DNA of 64,000 nucleotides, taken from the NCBI RefSeq assembly GCF_000150275.1, contig NW_002060960.1, forward strand, positions 1,013,316 through 1,077,315. Reading direction: 5' to 3'. Below the pieces are notes generated by a model. The model ran no database searches. It worked only from the letters and a program-made list of their open reading frames with translations, and was not told where the DNA came from. Positions 50,677 to 61,700 of the stretch are shown one piece after another. Origin of the DNA: Trichoplax adhaerens (taxonomy: Eukaryota > Placozoa > Uniplacotomia > Trichoplacea > Trichoplacidae). The position numbers were made by a program, and so were the translations under genes. The first letter of the stretch is position 1. The number at the start of each line of letters is the position of its first letter.

Positions 50677-53604
50677 ATGGAGAATTATAACTCTAGTGGT
50701 AGTGAATTGATCGAGGAAAAGCAGGATGATCCATCCACAACCGCAGTGGATGAGTCCGCTGATGAAATGGAGATTCCACCATTAGAAGAGGTAAGCGATA
50801 ACGAAAATGCTGATTTAAAAACATCGATAGACTTATCGAAACAGCCATTAGAAGATACATATCAGTGGCAGGAAAGCAAGCCAGAAAAAACTTACATGCA
50901 TCCATTCGTGGGTAAACCAGGTATCAATGTTGATACTACTAATTTTAAGCCGATCGATTATTATCAACTCTTTCTTACACCAGAATTACTACAACATATC
51001 GTATTAGAAACTAATAGTTATGCTTCAGCATTTCTGCAAAGTAGCTCTAGCTTAGAGTGCCATCGAAAGCAATGGTCACCAACTAATGCTGGGGAAATTA
51101 AGAAATTGCTTGGAATCATTTTTCTAATGGGGTTAATTCATATGCCAAACATTGGACACTACTGGTCTACTGATTACTTGTTTAGAATGGAGATATTTCG
51201 TTCCATTATGCCTCGTGGTCGTTATATACTGTTACAGAAATTTTTCCATTTAAATAATAACGACAAGATGCCCGACGTAAAGGGTCCTAATCGCGATGCT
51301 CTGTATAAACTTCGTCCTCTAATAGACTATTTAATGTGTCGTTTTCAACAAGTCTATACAGTAGAACAAAACGTTGCCGTTGACGAATCACTATTACTAT
51401 GGAAAGGAAAGTTACATTTTCGCCAATTTATACCCTTAAAACGCGCAAGATTTGGTATTAAAATGTTTTGCCTGTGCGAGAGCAAGACAGGATATACCTT
51501 TCGCTTTCGAGTCTACACTGGTCAAGATGATCCAACAACAGGAATGGACTTGGAGTTACCACCCGAAGTTCGTGATGCCGGTAAAGCAGAAAAAGTAGTT
51601 GTCTATTTGTCCTTGCCATTACTGGATCAAGGTTATAACATCTACATGGATAATTGGTATAGTTCAGTTCCTCTCTATTCCTATCTTTACGAACGAAGAA
51701 CGAATGCTTGTGGCACAGTAAGAGCAGATAGAGTACCGGCTAGTATTCGAGAGAAAGATGTTGCCTTTGGCAAGAGTAGCACATTTTGGCTAGGGCCTTT
51801 AATGTGTGTTAAATTTAATGATCGAAGCATGGTTTATATGTTAAGCACACTGGATAATGATGGAATTACTCAAGTGACAGTGAGTGGAGGCCAAGGAGTT
51901 CGAGGAAAAGTGAACAAGGGAAAGCCTACATGTGTCGTTCACTATAATAAGTTTATGGGAGGAGTAGATTTACGAGATTCTGTAAGCCAACTAAATTTTG
52001 TATCGAACCATTAAGCCATTAATTAAGGCACCTTTAGTCCTGTCCATTTTATATGTTATTTTTTATTAATAGAGGCTAGGCACTAAAGCACATAGAAACA
52101 ATATACTGAATTATGAATTCTATTTATTTTTTGTAACCATTGGATAGTAAATTGAATCAGCATGAACTAGCGGTAGATTGAATAGCTTTCAATTTTACCT
52201 CCAGGTCATTAAAAACTATGCTGCTACCAGGAAAACAATAAAGTGGTATAAAAAATTAGCGATCCATCTTTTGCAGATTGCACTGCATAATGCATTTATA
52301 CTCTATCGTAAAGACCATCCTCAAAGTAAAGTGGGATTTATGGGCTTTACAACGGAGGTATAGAAAGGTCATTGGATTGCTACTTATTCCTTAATGAACT
52401 ATGACGGTAATTTAAATACCTTTCATCATAACTTGGATGATATTTTCCTAGGTTATATCAGAGTTATTATCTGTAGATAAAACTACAGATGTATCCAAAA
52501 GGTTAGCAAGTGTATGTGAAGAAAGTCAAAGGTTAACAGACACTCATAATGTGGGAAACATGGAGCATGAGAGTAAGAACGAGATCACTCATACTCTCAC
52601 TAATCTGGGATCTCAAGCAAGCAAAATGGTAGGTTAGCTTGATCAGCGAGAGATCGTATCTGTGCTCGTATGTCATGAATATTTTTCACCTTCTAGTTGG
52701 ATACGCCATCAGTAACAACTTTGTAGGAGTATTTTAAGTTGATCAGCGAGAAATAGTTCTTTGACACATGAGTATTTTTCGCTTTAACTTTGGATTAGAT
52801 TGATCACTAGAAACTATATCGGTACTCATATGTCATGAGTACTTTTTAGCGTTGAATTTGGATGAGACTAATCAATAACAACCTATTCTGATACTGATAT
52901 GTCATGAGTATTTTCCACCATAGATTGAAATTACATCGATCAAGGAGAAACTGTGTTGTTAATAACCCGTCATGAATAGTTTCCGCCTTTGATTGCATGA
53001 AGAAAGCAGTTTTACCAAATATCATTACAGTGGCATTGTAGAAGCACTATCAGCAATGTTTAAATTTCATGACAAGATGTTGACAATATTACTATTTCAG
53101 AATAAATAATTACAACACTGTACTGAACAACAAAGTCAAATCTTTACAGTATCTCAAGTAGATTAAATTTGTAATACCCTAATAAATCACTGCAATTTCA
53201 TAATTTTAAAAGCAACCAAAAAGGTTTACCCAGTTGCATTGGTACTCATGATTTCTACAGTCTTGTTCTTTCAAAGATTGGAATGGTTACTCTAGAATGG
53301 TAACGGGTAGCTAACTTAAAACACTTGTACTTGCATTAAGGCTATGAAAAATGGACAATTAGTGGATAGAATGAATGCAAAATCCAAGTTACCTACAACA
53401 TGTCTTACAGAAATGCATTTTCCACAAAAGCTCAAATCGAGAGGCCATCAGAAAGATTCTAGGCTTCGCTGTAGCATGTGCTACCATAAAGGTCGAAGAA
53501 GAATGGTCACTACAACTTGCAAAACGTGTCCTAATCGACCAGGCCTTTGCATTGATCCTTGCTTCGAGGAATATCATCTTCAATTAATGAATTGGAAACG
53601 CTAA
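50677..53604 (+). CDS. piggyBac-type transposase-derived protein, copy 2
   Basis: Four exons join in phase 0: 50677–51981, 52205–52357, 52452–52628 and 53341–53604, about 632 residues. The N-terminus is acidic. The DDE_Tnp_1_7 domain keeps all expected acidic residues: D236 (AVDES), D325 in YMDNWYSS, and D431/D434 in GGVDLRD. Exon 2 has the helix ATRKTIKWYKKLAIHLLQ. Exon 3 (VISELLSVDKTT…) is a 59-residue linker absent from copy 1. Exon 4 carries the Cys/His ribbon (LRCSMCYHKG, CKTC, LCIDPC, EEYH). Exon 2 (153 nt), the last exon (264 nt) and the first intron position match copy 1, so both descend from one intron-bearing ancestor. Catalytic residues intact, no stops: possibly active or under selection. 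No terminal inverted repeats identified. Confidence 0.85.
52640..52990. repeat. Degenerate ~70-bp tandem repeat in an intron of piggyBac copy 2
   Basis: About five diverged units share GATCA(G/C)…AGAAA…TATGTCATGAGTATTTTTC…. The best anchors are the ATGTCATGA-like blocks near 52670, 52830 and 52900. It lies wholly within the last intron (52629–53340), so it does not affect the protein. Confidence 0.55.
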
Positions 53605-54287
53605 TGTATCTACTCCTTACGATATCTTCTCTTAACATGCTGGTACAGCACCAACTAATTCAATTGACGATGATTTGAACATTCTAGACTTTACCTTTAT
53701 TATCCTCTGTCAGTTTGCTTAAATAACAATCAAAATACGTTTAGCCATAGTATTTCTGAAATTGGATATACGGTATAACACTTTGACGGCGCATCTATAC
53801 TATTAGTCTTTTCAAAACGTCTACGCCTATCAGAAGTTGCATTCATCCTTGGAGGAATTTAGACATGGTTGTATATGATATATCTTGAATTTCCGTCAAT
53901 GATTACAATTTACATGGGTGATCAATGCTTTCTACTATTAATTTAACAATCTAGTATAATAAAAACCAAGTGAAAAATTTAAAAAAGTATTGAACTCTAC
54001 TGAGTAGTATGCTTATTCAAGGCGAGTAAGGTCGTTTCAAACAATATTTACAATTTTGTTTTAGACCTTCTGTAAGTGGAGATTTTGAGAATATGATTGC
54101 TTGGGAACTGTGAAATATGGTGTAGAGTTTACAACTTCTAAATTGCCTTACCAATCTGTCTTTAAGTATAAACTATATAGTCGAATATACTCACAATGAC
54201 TAAATTATTCGCCCATTAAAAAGGACGTGAATGCTTAATTGCGTTTATTCACCTCGTCATACTTATAATTATAATCAATCAATTGAT
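53605..54287. other. 3' flank of the second piggyBac-type gene
   Basis: AT-rich, no gene seen. Expected to hold the 3' UTR. No inverted terminal repeat or TTAA-flanked end was identified. Confidence 0.4.
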
Positions 54288-55240
54288 AAATTGTAGTATT
54301 AAGTATGCGAGTAGGGGTATTTGATTAAGCAACACGCTCAATTCATAACTTGTAGAATCGAGAATACGAATAGATATAACTGATTAAGCTACTCGCTCAA
54401 TTCATAACTTATAGAATCGAGTGTACAAGTGGGTTTAACTGATTAAGCTACTCGCTCAATTCATAACTTGTAGAATCGAGTGTACAAGTGGGTTTAACTG
54501 TTTATGCTACTCGCTCAATTCATAATTTATGGAATCGAGTATACGAGTAAATATATATAACTAATCAAGTTAAGCTACTGGCTCAATTCTTAACTTGTAG
54601 CATCGAATAGGTATAACTGATTAACTTAAGCTACTGGCTCAATTCATAACTTGTATCATCGAGAATACAAGTAGATATAACTGATTAAGCTACTCGCTCA
54701 ATTCATAACTTGTAGCATCGAGAATACTAGTAGATATAACTGATTAAGCTACTCGCTCAATTCATAACTTGTAGAATCGAGTGTACAAATATGTTTAACT
54801 GATTATACTACTCGCTCAATTCATAATTTGTGGAATCGAGTATACAAGTAAATATAACTAATTAAGTTAAGCTACTCGCTCAATTCTTAACTTGTAACAT
54901 CGAATAGGTATATCTGATTAAGTTAAAAGCTCAATTCATAACTTGGTAGCATCGAGAATACAAGTAGGTATAATACGTTATTACGGCTATACTATTGAAA
55001 TGCAGTAAATCCTAAATAAAAGAGACTCTTAGTAAGTTAACTAGGAGGAGTATATCAAGGTCTCTCGTGCTAACATTAACGACTAAGAGTGGAAACACAA
55101 GGGATACAACTGATTAAGTTAAGTTACTCGGTCAATGCGTAGTATCGAGTAGGTAGAACTAATTCAGTTACTCGCTCATTGCATAACTTGTCGCATCAAG
55201 TAAGTCTAACTGATTAAGCGACTTGCTCAATTTATAACTT
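54288..55240. repeat. ~59-bp minisatellite, about 11 units plus decayed copies
   Basis: The unit centres on ACTCGCTCAATTCATAACTT followed by GTAGAATCGAG and AACTGATTAAGCT. The GCTCAATTC anchor occurs near 54335, 54395, 54454, 54513, 54580, 54637, 54696, 54755, 54814, 54879 and 54929, mostly 59–60 bases apart, with some units of 50–67. After about 54980 the array is interrupted, and two or three more degenerate units appear at about 55090–55240. Confidence 0.9.
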
Positions 55241-58200
55241 TTATTTGTATGTTTGCCTGACTCTAAAAGTAACAAACATGAGTCCTGAATTGTGCTAATA
55301 GATTTAATCATCTTCCTGATATTAAAAGACTAATAATGTTTGGAAAAGAATAATATTTAGCTTAGAAGCTCAATTACAGACAAGTAGACGAACAGCCATT
55401 TCGGTCCTGCTGTCAGTCTTGAACAACTTTATTCAGAATTTTAGATGCCAACTTCTCCATATTTTATGTCCGTCGCGGTCAATCAGCTCTGGCATAGAGA
55501 ACGTAACAGTGCTACGCTTACGTTACTAAACTCTATTGCTAAGATACAGTAAAGTATACCGTATACAGGACACCGTGTCAAAAATAATGCACACGCTAAT
55601 TCTAATTGGGCCCTATACTACTGTTCTACACTACGCATCGAGTAGTTGACAACGCCATAGTGGAAGAAATTTCAGTCAGAAATATTAATGGAGTAGTTCA
55701 TTCATTGCTTACCTTATTAAACAGTTATGTTGATTTATAACTTAGGAATAGTCTGCAGTAGTCATCATTTTTTACTATACTCTGCATCAGGAAATGATCA
55801 TCGTAACAGGTAAGTTCGTTTACTTTGCAATGGCGATAGTGATATGCTGATATTCAACAGAACTTCCTTACTTAAACCCTAACCCATGGATGTTTTCATA
55901 GTAATTTACCCAGATAGTGACAGTAAATTATGGATAATTGTTACTTGTGGGATAGATCCATTGGAAATGGAAGAAATAAGTTGGGCAGCCCCTGACTAAA
56001 CGCATTGGTTTGCATCTTAATTGCAGATATTGTAGCGAATGAGAATAGCGGTAGTACCAATTGATTTTATGCTTGAAAATAGACGATGTTTTAATGCTTC
56101 CAGATTTAATAGCAGACGTGCAATCAGTTTTTCTTTAGTAAAATGGATGCTATATCTGGAGTTGTTAATAGCTACAGTCGATCCATCGCATACAGTAGGC
56201 CAATAAATCATAGTAGATGACTTACCTTTACCATTAGGATAATAGATCCTCAAAGCTGTGGCCATGTACAGCGGGCAACAATATCGATACTATTAACTGA
56301 TTTTGTACTTGACGATGAACAAAGTTGTTGATGTGCTAGTACTGTGGACAAGTTGTCCAATCGATATTTCTTAAGAAAGATCGATTGCTCTATCTCCCGT
56401 TGTTAAAAGTAACAAACTGCGTTTAGTGAACCGATTAAAGAAGTTGTTTATTCATCGATTCCCTTTAACAAATAGTATTCTAGATATTCGACACTGTTGT
56501 CATTTCTACCATAGTAACATCAGCAAATGTAAATCATATTGTTTCGAATGGGTATAGTCCTATGCAATCATTGGATTCCCAACCAACAACATTAGATTGA
56601 CGGTATCACAACTGCTCAATAACGCAATTATTTTTATTGATAATGAATTACTTAGGCAACGTCTGCCCTAGCTTGTCTGCGATTGGATTGCAAATACTAC
56701 AGCACGTAGTCATATCAGTAGTACGAACTGATTTTATGTCTTTTGGACGAGATAGGCTGGCTTTAATATACAGCATAACACTGTTTTTGTACTTGCTGCA
56801 ATTTTATGTATTCATCTTCTTGTACGATATGAATTATGGCAGTAATGCTCAAGTCATTGAACTCTTTTTTCTTATCTGCTTTCATTTTACAGATCAAGAT
56901 GGCTTAGTCAGTCTCTCTTCGGGATCTACTATATATTTTACTCCATAAAAATAGCATGGTAACATGATTGCAGTTATTAATAGCCTCTACAGAGTATATT
57001 GTTTGTATTGAAGTTGAAATTGCCAATGTCTTAACTCCTTACTCGTTTGTTTATCTGACACTTTCAATCCTGAAAGTGGATGATACTGTCATTTAAATCA
57101 TGACATTTTTGTGTCATGTAGAAACACACTCAATGCATTGCACTGTAGAAGCGAATCGATTCTGACTCTTCGAGAAACAACAATCAATGATGACTGTCTT
57201 TACTCATATGATGCTGGATAGATTAGGATAATTAATCTTCCTATAGAAGTATCCTGATCTAAGCAAATGATTATTACATTTCTCTCATAGGCTGTCCAAG
57301 TGAGTCATTTCTCAAGAGTTCAGGATATTAGCGATAGGATATTTGCACTTGATCAAATGCAGTAGCTTTGTCTTGAAAAGGGTTGATGATGAAATAAAAG
57401 CTGAAGCCTTTAATTTTATTAGTAATCTAATTAGATTTATGATTTTATCCATTGGATGCATTGTACGATATTGTCGAACTAATCGTTCTTCGTTATAGTA
57501 CAACATAAAAGAAGTAACCAGTGGTCCTAACAGTACTATATACTGTATAGTAGAAATTAAAAACGTGAAGTGTGATCAAACTGTGATCTACAACGCATTC
57601 GTAACTGCTGAGTTAGAAATAAGTTAATAATTATAGTCAATCATTGCTTGCTGTTGACGGATAGATTTAGTGCTGCTGTTACCTCAAACGTAAACTCCGT
57701 TAGTGATGGTAGAAAGCACTAAAACTTATTGATTGATATGATTTGGGCTATATTTTGCTAATATTTGCAAGGGTTAAAGCTGTAAATGGAGGTATTTCAT
57801 ACATGTACGATATGGCATGATTTTATGTTTAAATAACATTGATATGGCTACATTTAGATATCATAGCAAAGAAACCAAAAGTGATGAGAATTACTAATCA
57901 GCAACGATGATCGCTTTACGTTGGCTGAAATTGGAAACGGCTACAACTAGAATTCTTTACAAAAAAGAATACGATGAGATTTACCTTTTAAAACGACCTT
58001 CAGGTTATGTTGCTACTAACTGATAATACAGTGAATAATCTCACTCAAGTATACAGTGCTTTTGTTCGTCTATCCTAAAATTCTAAAGCGAGGAAATATC
58101 AATAAAGTGTCGCTGATAGATATCCGTATGAATCAAGCAGCTTGTACCTATTCCATAAAGCACTAAGAATAAGGTATATTTTATTTAAATGTTTACACTT

Positions 58201-58701
58201 TTATTAATGTCATTTATCTTTTTGAATCTGAATTATACTTAGTAGCGGTATGAATGAAAATGAATTCAAAAATTACATGTACAGTATTTACGCAAGTAAC
58301 AGTGACAAACATAATTTATACGTACTAAAAACATTAATCTATCATGTACATTGATCAGAACTATATCGTAAATTAAAGTTACCATAAGAGTGAATGATAT
58401 ATAATTTTAGCATTACAACAGTTGTTAGGATATGATCCTGATGTAGTTATGAAAAGAGTTAAAACATTACTATAGCATGTTCTCATAAAGACTTTCTGCA
58501 GGGTGAAATCTGATGGAAAGACAAAAATTTTTGAAATGATTAAAGTAAAAATTGCTATCCTAAAGTACCAGTATGTGCAATCATTGAATACAGCATAGCC
58601 AGAATGGAGAACAGAGTTATGCAGCGTTTGCCAACTATTTTTTCATTATAAACTTTGAAATTAAATCTACTTGAGTGATTAAATAAAGTGTTTTAAATAA
58701 A
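55241..58701. other. Intergenic between minisatellite and IFT140, possible exon fragments
   Basis: No confirmed gene. On the minus strand 57683–57718 and 57312–57542 have acceptors, a GTAACA donor between them and matching phase 0, and would encode CFLPSLTEFTFE then YIVLLGPLVTSFMLYYNEER and further to a stop. The family is unknown and upstream exons are missing. Another minus-strand stretch near 56223–56285 ends at a good GTAAGT donor (YMATALRIYYPNGK). Two telomere-like units (AAACCCTAACCC) occur at about 55876. The plus-strand frame 56637–56948 has no recognisable domain. Confidence 0.35.
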
Positions 58702-61700
58702 TTAGTCTTCTTCTTCTTCAATCACTTCTTCATCCACCTCTTCTCCGTCGTCTTCATCAGCGCTACCTGCGTAAACCCCAGTAGTCTTTTGTGATTGGAC
58801 ATTCAAGTTGCGAGGCAAAGGAATGTCTAACGCTTTGTGAATGGATTCTATAGTTTTCATATTAACGTAGTACAGAATGTTCATAGATGGTATCTTCTTT
58901 CGTAACTCTTCTAGTGATTCATGAGCCTAAATAGAAAATAGAAATTCAATCTATATTAGTCAACAATTCTTAAGACGTGATGATGAAAGTATAAGTTCGT
59001 GAACTAGACTACATTTTCAAACCTTGGAATAATTTTCTTGCTGAACATAATGAGAAATTATAGTTCCATAAATGTCGCCAATGCGAACGGCAGAATCGAT
59101 ATCCGGTTCGTCAATAAGTGCTTGACAGGCATTGACAGCATCATTGGGCTCATTTTCCATTTGCCTAATTATGATATAAATTAGAAAGTAAGTATAGTAT
59201 CAATTGGGTGGTTATCATCGTATCATCGTATATATATATTTGTTATATACTGCAATAAAGATAGGTACGATTAAGAGATTGGTTTTAACGGTGTCGATAT
59301 GATAATAAAAAATTACTTTTTAGCTTGTATAAATTTCTTAATTAATGTTGCACGCTGCTTTAAGGAAACCAATTTATCTTCCTGTTGCTGAGGATTTTTA
59401 ACTTTTGCTTTACTGAGACATTTGTAAGCCTCAGTAAGAGCTCCAAAAGCTTTTTGATAATTTTGATATTCATCAATCTCCACCTGACAAATCAAGATCA
59501 TTAGTATTTGAGAAATCATTTATACAAAAGTGAATCGTTAAAAGTTGTTAAAATACTACTTGCTAATAATACTGCATGCTATTGACAAAAATATTTTAAC
59601 GACATAGACTATCAGTACATATTTCGATTATCATAGATAGACTAACCTGAGCACAAGCTACATAAAATCCGGATAGTAAATCCAATGCTCGACCTTTTGT
59701 GTAAAAGGTTATAATATTTTTCATTACGTCCGAATCCTTTCGCCAATCCAGCGACTGCAGATAATTTGCAGCCATAATATATATTTCTCGTTGTCTGGAT
59801 ACGCCAGCAAAGAAAATAATTTTTTCTGTGTCTCCTGATTTAAGAAGTGATTTCATCGCCTTGATTTTATTGCTAGCTTGGGTAAACTTTTTGGTCGCAA
59901 GATGATACGACCCTTGTTGCATTGCGCATTCTGCAATTTTTTCCAATAATTGATTTCGATATTCATTATCAGCGGATTCTGTCACATATGATAGAAACAT
60001 AAATGATTAAATTTTACTTAAATCCATTTAGAACTAGTGTATAAATAATGTTAACGGCCTATTAAGTACTATCTATTGCTACGTGATTCATAGTCGAATT
60101 TACTTCTTCACTACATACGAGTATAAGACACCGATATTAATTACTAGAAATTGTTTATTTGTTTAATTCACCTTTTGAGATAGTCATTTTATCCGCTACT
60201 TCTTCGGTAATGATTATATTATGTTCCATACATAATTCTAGAGCCTCATAATACTATCAAAACAATGGATAAAGGATTATGGAATCTGCATTACTTCATG
60301 AAAATGTAAAGAAAAGCTTCTATCATATCTGAGTAGCGTTGAATCTAGCTAGATTTTAGGAAACCGTGATAACCAACCTTTTTAGCTAAAACAAGTAAAT
60401 CAATTGCTTTTTCATTTCTACCATGTTCAATGAGATATGTTGAGCACTGATTGAGAATAGCTGGGTCAGTGTTTTCATCTAAACTTTCAGCAATTGTCTC
60501 CAAGGTGGAAAATTGCTTTGCTTGAAAGCATAGATCCAAGGCTTTTGCAACTTCTCCTCCCTAAATATTATATTAAAGAATTGTTAAACTCACTAAAGCC
60601 CAAACCATAGCTTTCTCGTTCTTTACATTTAGTTTCCATTAATGTAGTTGACTGTTTCTATGAATTACAAGCATAAATTGCACATTTTATACTATCATTC
60701 TATCAATACCTTATAATACAACACTATAGCCTTATCTAAGGTGTCTTGCTTTGATTCGTAGAATCTGTAATAATTTAGCATATTTAACAGCAAAATTAAA
60801 TTAATTTGTTATTTGAAAAAATATTAAGACTAAATGATGATATTAAGAGAAAGAAGAGATGAAATACAGCTCAGTATATCATACAAAACTAATAACCACG
60901 TAAAACATCTTCATTTAACTTACGTTGCTACATCTACCATGTCACGACTGGAGCTTAGTAATGCAAGATTCATTAAATCGCCTTCCATTTCATTTTCCTA
61001 CGGTGATTAAAATCAAGACAAACAGGAATTGATTTGTTTAGCTGATATTTGCATTTATATATTGGAGAATTTGTTAATTGTTGCTATAAATGGTATTGCT
61101 AAAATAATAAATATTAGCATCTTTGCCTTAGCTAAGCGAATGGCATTGCTATAGCTTTGAGCTCGGGTATAGAAATGAATAGCTTCACGTATTTTTCCCT
61201 AATTAAATAAGACATGGATGTGAAAAATAGTTATTAAGATGTAACTTTACTAGAAATTCCAGCTGCTGTAACTGTAAGTACGAATATGTCATTATAGACT
61301 AACTTCATTTTCGTGTTGTCTCGCAAGATGATATGAGGCAGCCAAATCTCCTGTAGTATTAGCAATTTCTGCGGCCTGATTTATGTAATTCAGTATAAAA
61401 ATAAGAATATTTGGAAGGGTATCATACACCAATTGACACGTAAATCTATAGTAAGTGAAATAAATTGAACACACTTATCAATTTATACTATAAAAAGACC
61501 TTATCAATGTCGCCAGAGTAGCAATAAATGCGAACGAGGGATAAAGAATCATGAGCTGATTCATAAAATCGTATTGCCTCTTCCAATTCACCTTTTCCTT
61601 CCATGTATTGAGCCCACCATTTCTTTAGTTGTCTGTTTTAAATTATCAAATCATTGCTATTACTGACGATTACATTAAACATTCTCACGATATTACTATA

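Noticed and set aside
55871-55890. Second telomere-like site (AAACCCTAACCC)
   Set aside because: Only about two units, which is expected by chance or as a trivial remnant.
56017-56265. Minus-strand frame with a GKGKSS stretch resembling a P-loop
   Set aside because: No hydrophobic strand precedes it and no switch motifs follow; a strong GTAAGT donor cuts the frame just after the GK, so the GKGKSS run is mostly intron.
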